This document shows, piece after piece, positions 49,544 through 57,543 of a stretch of 64,000 nucleotides of DNA. Made by a program: the position numbers and the translations under genes. How positions within the stretch are numbered: the stretch's first letter is position 1; each line of letters begins with the position of its first letter. Source of the DNA: Pseudomonas purpurea (GTDB lineage Bacteria; Pseudomonadota; Gammaproteobacteria; Pseudomonadales; Pseudomonadaceae); assembly GCF_039908635.1 (NCBI RefSeq), contig NZ_CP150918.1, positions 3,591,001 through 3,655,000 on the forward strand, read 5' to 3'. Under the pieces are notes generated by a model that had not been told where the DNA came from, searched no databases, and was given only the letters and a program-made list of their open reading frames with translations.

Positions 49544-51064
49544 ATGCAAGCAGGTAGAGATTCATTTTCTGAAATGTCGATAAATGTCGGTAGCTCTTCA
49601 ATCAAGACCTCTATATTTAATGGCGACAATAGAGTCGACATAAATATTAATTTCATAGGATTGCAGAGCCAGACGGTAAAAATAAAATTTAGTAAAGGAT
49701 TGAGCGTTAAAAGCGACGTTTACAAGGTAAGTGTGGGAGATGATTTACTCAAAGCATCTGGCTTGGTGATTGATAAAGCCAAGGAGGTTCTGGAGTTACT
49801 GAAGTGGACAGCGCCGACAAAAATAGGTCATAGGGTTAAGTTCGCAGGGTTTGGTACTACAGTACAGGAGATAACAGAGCATCAAGAATGGATCTTGGAA
49901 TTCAATGATTATCTAAGCTCCAGACATAATTCACTTTGTCTTGCGGTTATTCAGGAGACGAAAAAAAACTTCCCTAAGGCAATGCAATTAATGGTAAGGG
50001 ATCATGCAGTTGATGATCTGTCATTGCATTCGGAGGAGAGAATACCTTTCGAAAGCTCAATAATCAGAAGATATGGACTGTATTCAAGTGGCTACCATGG
50101 GCTTGCAATAAAAGCATGTCTAGAAGAGCTTAAAATCAAGTATCAAATATTAAAGTATTCTGGAGCTATTTGTCAGGTTGGCTCTGGAGTAAGTGTCTCT
50201 GCTGTGCTTGATGGGAAAGTAAAGTTTAATACCATGCAATTTGCTGCTTGTGATGGTCCAGTCATGCATAATCGATCTGGCACCCAGCCGATGGGGTTGG
50301 TATTAAGAATGCTAAAATATGGACTGGATCCGAAAAATTTATCAAATATATACAGTAGAAAAAGTGGGATCTATGGACTGGCAAATCTGCCGGCGAATAG
50401 CGATATAACTGTTGAAGATATACTTGGTGATGAGCTCTTAAAAACCTCGAAAGACGCGTACTTATTGTCGAGCGCTACGGAGATATTCAAGGCGACCTCT
50501 ACCGTTCCCGAAATTTCAAGTTTTGTATTTGCTGGCGGACTGGCTACTAAACATAAATGGATTGGTCCTGAGCTTTTATATAGGGCGAAGGTGATAAATT
50601 CAGACACGAAGAGAAAGTTAATTCAGCAGTTTGAAAAGGATCAGGTCTTTGTCGGGGAAGAACAAGGAGTAAAAGTTATTCTTGTTGATATTGATGAGCA
50701 AAAGCTGATTCGTAAGGAAATGACAACCTATAGAGGCGATGATCTAAGTGTTAATTTTTCCGCTGGAGTATGCGAAGTTCCAGGTACGTCTGTTGGCGTT
50801 GTTAAAGAGGGTGCGAATGGTTGGGGGGAAGGAAATATATGCTTGAATTTTTCGGACTCTGTTTTTAGTTTTAATAAGGATCATCTGCCAGAAGCTTTCA
50901 TTTTTTTGGGGAAAGATAAAAATGCTTTTTTCATAAGGACGGTATTTGCCAGAATCACGAAGGTGCCTGCGATTTTTATCGAGGCTAATGACTTCGACGT
51001 CAGTTCGATTCTCAATAAAAAAATACTCCTTGACACTCCAACCAGGATGGCGATTAAGCTATGA
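49544..51064 (+). CDS. Acetate-kinase-family protein with altered active site
   Basis: A 506-residue ASKHA/acetokinase-family protein. Residues 14-21 (NVGSSSIK) equal the AckA NxGSSSxK phosphate loop; GHRVKFAG (95-102) corresponds to the HRVVHGG Arg region; RRYGLYSSGYH (175-185) to RRYGFHGTSH; QVGSGVSVSAV (211-221) to HLGNGASV; CDGPVMHNRSG (236-246) to LEGLMMGTRSG; FVFAGGLATKH (328-337) to FTGGIGEN. Several catalytic positions differ, notably the histidines of HGTSH and HLGNG and the Glu of GIGEN. After about residue 396 there is an extra 110-residue domain, ending VPAIFIEANDF...LLDTP, loosely like a phosphohistidine swivel domain without its His. It probably acts on a carboxylate other than acetate. 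Ends with an ATGA overlap to the next gene. Confidence 0.75.
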   Translation: MQAGRDSFSEMSINVGSSSIKTSIFNGDNRVDININFIGLQSQTVKIKFSKGLSVKSDVYKVSVGDDLLKASGLVIDKAKEVLELLKWTAPTKIGHRVKFAGFGTTVQEITEHQEWILEFNDYLSSRHNSLCLAVIQETKKNFPKAMQLMVRDHAVDDLSLHSEERIPFESSIIRRYGLYSSGYHGLAIKACLEELKIKYQILKYSGAICQVGSGVSVSAVLDGKVKFNTMQFAACDGPVMHNRSGTQPMGLVLRMLKYGLDPKNLSNIYSRKSGIYGLANLPANSDITVEDILGDELLKTSKDAYLLSSATEIFKATSTVPEISSFVFAGGLATKHKWIGPELLYRAKVINSDTKRKLIQQFEKDQVFVGEEQGVKVILVDIDEQKLIRKEMTTYRGDDLSVNFSAGVCEVPGTSVGVVKEGANGWGEGNICLNFSDSVFSFNKDHLPEAFIFLGKDKNAFFIRTVFARITKVPAIFIEANDFDVSSILNKKILLDTPTRMAIKL

Positions 51065-51591
51065 GGCAGTATATTGACTTTCTCTTCAATGAATTGTACC
51101 CACAGCAAGGGACGAAGGGCGCCACGTATGAAAAGTGCTTCTCCTTATTTGCCGAGAGTGAAAATTCAACTGAGAGTGGTTATTTATTTAAATTGAATAA
51201 GTCGCTTCAATGTGAAAAAGAGAGAAGGAATGGCGATGCTCGCGCATGGTGTATTTTGACATTGTGTGATTTAGCAGGTGAGATAGTCAAAACGAGGGAG
51301 CAACTGCTAACCAGCAGTGCCGAATTTAACCCTCTTGAGATAGATCTTAAAATAGCCTTGAATTTACCTGGCGATAAAATCGAAAATGATGAAGTCCATT
51401 GGCATGCTTTTGGCCTTGGTGTAGAGAGTATGGATATTAAAGCAGTTGATATTGCTCAAATCCGCGAAAGGCTTGAAAAAAGCATGATTACCATACCGAA
51501 CAATCCAGGTTCTGGCCCACTAGATGAATTAAACAGACTGTCGTCGCTTTATGTTGAGGTACTCGCGATGCTTTCTGGAATAGGACGTTAA
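51061..51591 (+). CDS. Hypothetical protein of island operon
   Basis: A 176-residue protein that I do not recognise. It is acidic to neutral, without signal peptide or membrane helix. Features visible by eye are a likely helical composition (CILTLCDLAGEIVKTREQLL; AVDIAQIRERLEKSM) and a VHWHAFGLGVES stretch with two histidines. It starts 4 bp inside the acetokinase-like gene and precedes the SAHH-like gene by 28 bp, so translational coupling to the kinase-like protein suggests they work together. Confidence 0.7.
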   Translation: MRQYIDFLFNELYPQQGTKGATYEKCFSLFAESENSTESGYLFKLNKSLQCEKERRNGDARAWCILTLCDLAGEIVKTREQLLTSSAEFNPLEIDLKIALNLPGDKIENDEVHWHAFGLGVESMDIKAVDIAQIRERLEKSMITIPNNPGSGPLDELNRLSSLYVEVLAMLSGIGR

Positions 51592-51619
51592 TTCTAGGAC
51601 TCATGCAAAAGGGATTATC

Positions 51620-52786
51620 ATGAAAACCATTGAAGGGTTATTAGATAACACCCCGGTTTCAAAGCGATTGAATTACTTGAATGCGCATAGAATTGCAGAG
51701 CACTTCTATCGGCAGGTTTTAAATGCTCATAAAGCATCAGGTAACGACTCTTTGGGGAACTGCTTAATATTTTGCTTCTCTCATTTATCAACGACAGTAA
51801 ACCTCAGTATTTGTAATAATTGGCTGGGGATGTTTGATAAAATTTACTTGATCCCTAAGAAGGGGTCGCTAAATGCAAATTTACTTATGCATATAAGCGA
51901 TCCAACCAGAGTCATGAAGGCAAGGGATAGGAAGGCATTCAGTAAAACGGTCAATGAAATTGGAAGTCTTACACGTAACTCCGACCTTCCAGTCATTATA
52001 TTTGATATTGGCGGTTATTTTGCTCCTTATATCGATGAGATATCAGCGTCGCTAGGTGAGCGGTTACTGCTAGTGCTCGAAGATACTGCCAATGGCCACA
52101 AAAAATATCAAGATACTCAATATTTTGCTAATAGAAGACGTTTTAAGTCGGTAGCATATGACGCCTATAAGATGGCGGAGAATGTAATGGTTGCAACCAT
52201 TATGCTGGCGCATCTGCCTTCGTTTATTACAGAATGGTCAAAATATAAACCTGCATTGGTTGTTGGTTACGGCAGAATTGGACGCTCACTTTGCTTTGGA
52301 CTAAGGGAGAGAGGAGTCACAGATATTGTAGTTGTTGACTCAGACAAAGCACGTCTGTTTATGGCTGCGACTGAGGGTTTTGAGGCTTTAACTCATGCTG
52401 AGCTGGGCCTGTATGCTTGTTATTTTGAGTACTGTTTTTCTATGTCGGGGCAACATGGTGTCACCAAAAAAGTAGTCAGCGCGATAAATGATAATGGATA
52501 TATTTCGGTTGTAACATCTTATGATGATGAGTTTGATCAGGAGTTAATGGAATGTTTTGAGAGCGGTGATGGCTCATCTATTGTGCTGGACGGAAAAAAG
52601 ATTAATATTGTAAATAAAGGCAGGCCCATTAATTTATCAAGCCATGCTGCGTTTGACGCGAGAAACTTATCTCTTCATTTTATTTTCGGAAAAATTCTCT
52701 CTAGTTTTTTAATCTCGTTAGGTATGGATTTGTCCGCTGATTGGGAGGGCGAGGTATATTCAGATATTTTTGGTGAGATACGATAA
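51620..52786 (+). CDS. S-adenosylhomocysteine-hydrolase-like Rossmann protein
   Basis: A 388-residue protein with an NAD-type Rossmann motif, VVGYGRIGRSLCFGLRERG (214-232), an acidic residue at the end of beta-2 (VVVDSDKARLFMA, D240) and GFEALTHAEL, which follow the layout of the NAD domain of S-adenosylhomocysteine hydrolases (VxGYGxVGxG...E.DPxxAL.A...G). The N-terminal part (FDIGGYFAPYI, LVLEDTANGHKKY) parallels the SAHH substrate domain, but its usual catalytic motifs are not apparent. It may use NAD for an oxidation-elimination on a nucleoside-like or other substrate, or simply be a dehydrogenase. Inference only. Confidence 0.65.
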   Translation: MKTIEGLLDNTPVSKRLNYLNAHRIAEHFYRQVLNAHKASGNDSLGNCLIFCFSHLSTTVNLSICNNWLGMFDKIYLIPKKGSLNANLLMHISDPTRVMKARDRKAFSKTVNEIGSLTRNSDLPVIIFDIGGYFAPYIDEISASLGERLLLVLEDTANGHKKYQDTQYFANRRRFKSVAYDAYKMAENVMVATIMLAHLPSFITEWSKYKPALVVGYGRIGRSLCFGLRERGVTDIVVVDSDKARLFMAATEGFEALTHAELGLYACYFEYCFSMSGQHGVTKKVVSAINDNGYISVVTSYDDEFDQELMECFESGDGSSIVLDGKKINIVNKGRPINLSSHAAFDARNLSLHFIFGKILSSFLISLGMDLSADWEGEVYSDIFGEIR

Positions 52787-52808
52787 TACTTACATCGGGT
52801 AGGGAAAT

Positions 52809-54104
52809 ATGGAGATTGCTAGAATATCTGTTACGTTGATAGTTTCCAGGCTGGGCGAGATGATCGCCTCCCTCTTTTACTTTGCCTTTGTTGGGCATTT
52901 TATAGTTGACTCTCTGAGTCAGGCTTCATTAGCCTGGGCTTTGGTTTCTTTTCTAACGGTTGTAGGAATTGGTTTTTTTTCAATATTGATGGTCAATGTG
53001 GCAGGTTCGACTGACTTAAATGCCAGCGGGGTTGCACTTGATTTAAATGTCTCTTTCAGGTACGCAGTCTTGTTGGGGGGATTTATTGTTTTTGGGGTGT
53101 TCCTATACGTTCTTAATACGTGGAACTCCTCTGCTGCTAACGATAATTCTCCAGGGCTTGAAGTACTACTGATATTTTCACTTTCCATTCCTGCTATTTA
53201 CATACAAATAATCATCTTCAATTTTTTCAATGCCATTAAACAAATAAAATATGAGCTTTTATACACGTGGACGTTCAATATGGCTGTTGTTGCAATGGGC
53301 GCTATTTTGGTCCTGGCAGATATGGATTCGAATATTATTTATTTTGTGTCTGCATATGTTGTCCTGAGATGGTTTTTTGTTGTGGTAGCGTTCATTTTTT
53401 TTAGTCGAATAATCCACCGCTACATTTTCCGGTTTCGGTACTTTCAGAGTGTTCAGAGGAAAACGTACGCGGATTATTTTTATAAGGGACTTCCGTTGGC
53501 ACTTTGCTTCGGCGGTGAAAGTCTTTTATTTTTTATTCTCTCGTTTGTTTCAAAAAGTTTGGGCGATGTAAGCCTCTCTGCTTATCAGGCATCTCTCCAT
53601 TTTTTAAGCATCGTATACATGATTTCAATTGGAGTGGGGAATGCTGTCGGAATAATTGTAGCTCGTCACTATGTGCTAAAGGAATTTTCCTTGCTGAGGA
53701 AAACGTATTTTCAAGGATTGAAATTTGGATTTGCTATATTGATCCCTTTTTTGCTGGCTTGCTTTTTCTTCAATGAAAATGTATCTCTACTTTATACATC
53801 CGATGAAGCGGTAAGGCGATTGATTGAAAGCAACATTCTGATCTCGATACCTTTTTTGATTTTTGAGTATGTTTATATTGTGACTCGGATGACATTAAGA
53901 AGCATGGGGGATTTTTGGGTACCAACACTCTTTACCATATCGTCTCTAAATATCTTGGGGTTAGTTTTTTCTGCCTGCTTGCTTTCGCTTTATGAATATA
54001 GTGTTCGCTCTATATTTATTGCTCTTGTATTTTGTTCGTTTATTTTGATGTTGTTTTTGTTTCTTCGGCTGGGAAAAATATTAAAAACACATGACAATCG
54101 CTAG
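52809..54104 (+). CDS. MATE family efflux transporter
   Basis: A 431-residue, about 12-helix membrane protein of the MATE class (RLGEMIASLFYFAFVGHFIVDSLSQASLAWALVSF at the start; paired six-helix halves; VPTLFTISSLNILGLVFSACLLSLYEYS near the end). MATE proteins export drugs or small metabolites with Na+ or H+. As last gene of the AT-rich operon it probably exports the product of the upstream enzymes and so gives self-protection. Confidence 0.88.
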   Translation: MEIARISVTLIVSRLGEMIASLFYFAFVGHFIVDSLSQASLAWALVSFLTVVGIGFFSILMVNVAGSTDLNASGVALDLNVSFRYAVLLGGFIVFGVFLYVLNTWNSSAANDNSPGLEVLLIFSLSIPAIYIQIIIFNFFNAIKQIKYELLYTWTFNMAVVAMGAILVLADMDSNIIYFVSAYVVLRWFFVVVAFIFFSRIIHRYIFRFRYFQSVQRKTYADYFYKGLPLALCFGGESLLFFILSFVSKSLGDVSLSAYQASLHFLSIVYMISIGVGNAVGIIVARHYVLKEFSLLRKTYFQGLKFGFAILIPFLLACFFFNENVSLLYTSDEAVRRLIESNILISIPFLIFEYVYIVTRMTLRSMGDFWVPTLFTISSLNILGLVFSACLLSLYEYSVRSIFIALVFCSFILMLFLFLRLGKILKTHDNR

Positions 54105-54281
54105 CTTAGTAGTGTGCCGCATGTCGATTCAAACCATAGGTTACAATGATCTGCATGTGTGCCAGTGACGCCGGGAGTCCAAGGCGTATAGCAATTTGAT
54201 CAGTCAGGCTCTTCTTGCTCGGTAGTCGGAGGCTAAACTTCTGATTGTCGAGTTTCTTGGCCACTAGATGGAGAGATAAAC
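54105..54281. other. Junction between AT-rich operon and dat-ddc pair
   Basis: 177 bp of intermediate composition. GGAGAG at 54269-54274 serves dat. No promoter or terminator is clear. The base composition changes sharply here, from AT-rich to GC-rich, which marks a composition boundary inside the island. Confidence 0.5.
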
Positions 54282-55655
54282 ATGGAAGATTTAGCCATAC
54301 CAATTAGCAATGCACATTATCTTGAACGACAATCTCGCTTTGAATCGAACGCGAGAAGCTATCCACATAAATTTCCGATTGCGATCAAGTCAGCGCAAGG
54401 CGCGTGGGTAACTGATGTCGAAGGTAGGCAGTACCTCGATTGCCTGTCGGGTGCAGGAACATTGGCTCTCGGCCATAACCATTCGGCCGTCATCGGTGCT
54501 ATACGAGATGTACTCGACCACCAATTGCCGTTACACACACTCGACTTGACGACACCTATCAAGGACGCATTCTGCGAAACCGTGCTTAAGTTGCTTCCAG
54601 GTTCACCAGACGACTGGCGACTGCAGTTCTGCGGTTCGACAGGTGCCGACGCCGTAGAGGCCGCGCTTAAGTTGGCGAAAATTGCTACGGGCCGTTCCGG
54701 CATCATAAGTTTCTGCGGCGCATACCACGGGATGACGCACGGAGCCTTGAGTGTGACCGGAAATCTCGGACCGAAAACATCGGTGGGCGGTCTGATGCCC
54801 GGGGTACAGTTCTTGCCCTACCCATATTCATATCGTTGTCCGCTTGGTATCGGCGGCGAAGCCGCTGTCATTGCCTTGGGCGTGTTGGTCGAGCGTTTCC
54901 TCGATGACGTCGAGAGCGGCGTCACCAAGCCGGCAGCAATCATCGTCGAGGCCATCCAAGGTGAAGGCGGCGTCATTCCTGCGCCAGTTCCATGGCTAGT
55001 AAAACTACGCGAGGTCACACGACGACACGGCATCATCCTGATACTCGACGAAGTGCAAGCGGGAATCGGACGTACCGGGCAATGGTTCGCTTTTGAACAC
55101 GCGAAAATCGTTCCCGACATGATCGTGCTGTCGAAGGCGATAGGTGGTGGTCTTCCGTTATCGCTGGTGGCCTACCAGGCCGGGTACGACGTTTGGCCCC
55201 CGGGCGCGCACGCCGGCACATTTCGAGGCAACCAACTTGCAATGGCTACCGGACAAGCAACGCTCGACATCATGGCTAAGACAGGCGTGCTCGACAACGC
55301 CCGTTCGGTCGGCGCTGCGCTGGAGCACCGCCTCATGCACCTGCAGCGACGCTTCCCATGCATGGGTGACATTCGCGGCCGCGGTCTGATGCTTGGCATT
55401 GAAATCGTCGATACCGAACTCTCCCCCGACTCACTTGGCAGCCATCCCGCCCATCCACGATTATCGCAAGCGCTACAACGAGCCTGCTTCGACAATCAAT
55501 TGATTGCCGAGCGTGGCGGCCGGAACGGTGCGGTCCTGCGTCTTTTACCTCCGTTGACATTGACACATCAGGAAGGGGACATCGTGATCGAACGGCTGGA
55601 GGCGGCACTGGAAACGGCAACGAGCGCCGTGCACGAGGCGACAGTCCATGCTTAA
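54282..55655 (+). CDS. dat: Diaminobutyrate--2-oxoglutarate aminotransferase
   Basis: PLP class III aminotransferase converting L-aspartate semialdehyde plus glutamate to L-2,4-diaminobutyrate. The 457 residues include [15 protein letters not shown] (PLP phosphate), [11 protein letters not shown] (D256 region), the Schiff-base lysine K285 in [12 protein letters not shown], and [10 protein letters not shown]. The overall pattern ([16 protein letters not shown]) matches the 2,4-diaminobutyrate group (Dat/PvdH/RhbA-like), and the following decarboxylase supports it. It overlaps ddc by 8 bp. GC content is closer to the host than to the preceding operon. Confidence 0.9.
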   Translation: MEDLAIPISNAHYLERQSRFESNARSYPHKFPIAIKSAQGAWVTDVEGRQYLDCLSGAGTLALGHNHSAVIGAIRDVLDHQLPLHTLDLTTPIKDAFCETVLKLLPGSPDDWRLQFCGSTGADAVEAALKLAKIATGRSGIISFCGAYHGMTHGALSVTGNLGPKTSVGGLMPGVQFLPYPYSYRCPLGIGGEAAVIALGVLVERFLDDVESGVTKPAAIIVEAIQGEGGVIPAPVPWLVKLREVTRRHGIILILDEVQAGIGRTGQWFAFEHAKIVPDMIVLSKAIGGGLPLSLVAYQAGYDVWPPGAHAGTFRGNQLAMATGQATLDIMAKTGVLDNARSVGAALEHRLMHLQRRFPCMGDIRGRGLMLGIEIVDTELSPDSLGSHPAHPRLSQALQRACFDNQLIAERGGRNGAVLRLLPPLTLTHQEGDIVIERLEAALETATSAVHEATVHA

Positions 55656-57132
55656 GTTGCCAACCAAAGGAATGACCACCGCCGATCAACAGGGATCGGC
55701 GGCCTACAGTCTTTTGATGACAAAGGCTGTCGATACTGCGAGCCGGTGGCTCAAAACAGGTGTGTTGTTCGACGGAACGCGGCCCGATACGTTGCGGGAA
55801 CAGTTATCGGGTCTCGATTTCTTTCCCGAACATGGTGTTGGCGACGAGCAAGCTCTAGCGGATGCTGCTGCACATTTTCTCGACCACGCGCTACAGGTCC
55901 ACCATCCACTATGCGTCGCGCATTTGCACTGTCCGACAACGCTCGCTTCTCAAGCTGCCGAGGTGTTGATCAACGTAGCGAACCAGTCGATGGACTCCTG
56001 GGACCAGAGCCCATCTGCCACAGTCATCGAGCAGCATCTTGTCAGCGCACTTCGAGCACGTATTGGCTACTCGGCTAACGACGCTGGTGTGTTGACTAGT
56101 GGTGGTACGCAAAGCAATTTAATGGGCCTGATGCTTGCTCGTGATCGTCATGCTTTGGTTCACTTGGGTGTTAACGTCAAGGAAGATGGGCTTCCGGTCG
56201 ACGCGCAGCGCATGGTCGTGATCTGTTCAAGCCAGGCGCACTTTTCGGTTCAGCAATCGATGTCCTTGCTCGGCTTGGGCAGGAGCGCTGCCATATCCGT
56301 GCCGTGCGACCATGAAGGCAGACTGGCCGCAGGCGATGTCGAGCGTACGCTGTCCAGACTAACAAGCGAATCGCTGGCGCCATTCGCCATCGTCGCAACC
56401 GCCGGTACGACGGATACGGGTGCAATCGACCCTATCGGTGAACTTGCCGATATCTCGCAGGCCCGTGGACTGTGGCTCCACGTGGACGCCGCATGGGGTG
56501 GTGCGTTGCTCCTATCAAAAAAATATCGTGATCGTCTGCAAAGTCTTGAGCGTGCTGACTCGATCACGCTCGACTTTCACAAACACTTTTTCCAAACCAT
56601 CAGTTGCGGGGCCTTCCTGCTTCGCGATGCGATGCATTTCGACCTGATGCGTACCCATGCGGAATATTTGAACCCAGTTGAGGATGATCGGAATGGCGTA
56701 CCAAACTTGGTTGCAAAGTCCCTGCAAACAACTCGTCGATTTGACGCCCTGAAACTATGGGTAAGTCTGCGCAGCCTCGGAACGACCCAATTTGGGGAGC
56801 TGATCGACCAAACAATTGATCTCGCCAGCGCAGTCGCCAAACGTATCGATACGTCATCATCGTTCGAACTGGTCAGCCGTTCGCAATTGTCAAGCGTCTT
56901 GTTCCGGATCAACAGGCCCTTCTGCGCTAACGCAGATCGGGATGCGGTGCACAGTCATCTCGCGCAGACATTACTCGATCAAGGCATTGCCAATCTTGGT
57001 GTCACCCGCCACGACGGTCTAATAGCATTGAAAATGACGTTATTGAACCCACGAACCACATTGGTAGATATCGATATGTTGCTCGCGACCATCGACTTGC
57101 TTGCCGACGCCTATCTAGAAAAGCAGGCATGA
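55648..57132 (+). CDS. ddc: L-2,4-diaminobutyrate decarboxylase, island copy
   Basis: PLP group II decarboxylase making 1,3-diaminopropane from 2,4-diaminobutyrate. The 494 residues carry [27 protein letters not shown] (D280) and the PLP lysine K312 in LDFHKHFF. The start at ATG 55648 overlaps the dat stop; an in-frame ATG at 55672 aligns with MTTAD of the second copy. It is a close paralogue of the decarboxylase at 62527-64000 (long identical runs such as [11 protein letters not shown] and [12 protein letters not shown]). The stop is only 12 bp from the start of the lpxH-homologous fragment, so the right end of the island is very abrupt. Confidence 0.92.
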   Translation: MLKLPTKGMTTADQQGSAAYSLLMTKAVDTASRWLKTGVLFDGTRPDTLREQLSGLDFFPEHGVGDEQALADAAAHFLDHALQVHHPLCVAHLHCPTTLASQAAEVLINVANQSMDSWDQSPSATVIEQHLVSALRARIGYSANDAGVLTSGGTQSNLMGLMLARDRHALVHLGVNVKEDGLPVDAQRMVVICSSQAHFSVQQSMSLLGLGRSAAISVPCDHEGRLAAGDVERTLSRLTSESLAPFAIVATAGTTDTGAIDPIGELADISQARGLWLHVDAAWGGALLLSKKYRDRLQSLERADSITLDFHKHFFQTISCGAFLLRDAMHFDLMRTHAEYLNPVEDDRNGVPNLVAKSLQTTRRFDALKLWVSLRSLGTTQFGELIDQTIDLASAVAKRIDTSSSFELVSRSQLSSVLFRINRPFCANADRDAVHSHLAQTLLDQGIANLGVTRHDGLIALKMTLLNPRTTLVDIDMLLATIDLLADAYLEKQA

Positions 57133-57143
57133 CAACTTCCGTA

Positions 57144-57417
57144 CGCGCAAACACGGATGAAGGCCAATGACATTGTGGATGTCACGCCGGAAGAAGTGCC
57201 GCGGATCATGCAGGCCTTTGGCGTGAAGACTTTGATCCATGGGCATACCCATCGCCCGGCCATCCACAAGTTGCAGATTGGCGAGCAGGCGGCCAAGCGG
57301 ATTGTGTTGGGGGATTGGGATCGTCAAGGGTGGGCGTTGCAGGTGGATGAAAGCGGGTTTGCGCTTGCCCCGTTCGACTTCGCCCCGCCACCACAGCTTG
57401 CAGCCCCCACGATCTAA
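57144..57417 (+). pseudogene. 3' fragment of lpxH
   Basis: Encodes the last 90 or so residues of LpxH, from [11 protein letters not shown] through [16 protein letters not shown] to the normal end. The metal-binding motifs of the N-terminal two-thirds are absent, so it cannot be an active phosphoesterase. It differs from the end of the intact gene at several residues (for example QAFGVKTLI against QHYSVKTLV), which marks a different origin. An ATG at 57157 could start an 86-residue product but there is no clear ribosome-binding site. Confidence 0.9.
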
Positions 57418-57437
57418 CTGCCGAACACAAATCCCAC

Positions 57438-57528
57438 TGTAGGAGTGAGCCTGCTCGCGATAGCGGTATCACATTCAACAACTTTGTTGACTGATACACC
57501 GCTATCGCGAGCAGGCTCACTCCTACAG
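57438..57528. repeat. REP inverted pair, variant
   Basis: CTGTAGGAGTGAGCCTGCTCGCGATAGCGG and its inverted partner. The tips read TAGGAG instead of TGGGAG, unlike all other pairs in the window, which fits a different origin for this copy of the flank. Confidence 0.85.
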
Positions 57529-57543
57529 TTTGACCGCGTTGGG

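Noticed and set aside
54106..54303. 65-codon minus-strand ORF upstream of dat
   Set aside because: It overlaps the dat start, shows no family resemblance that I can defend, and could be residual coding sequence at a recombination join.
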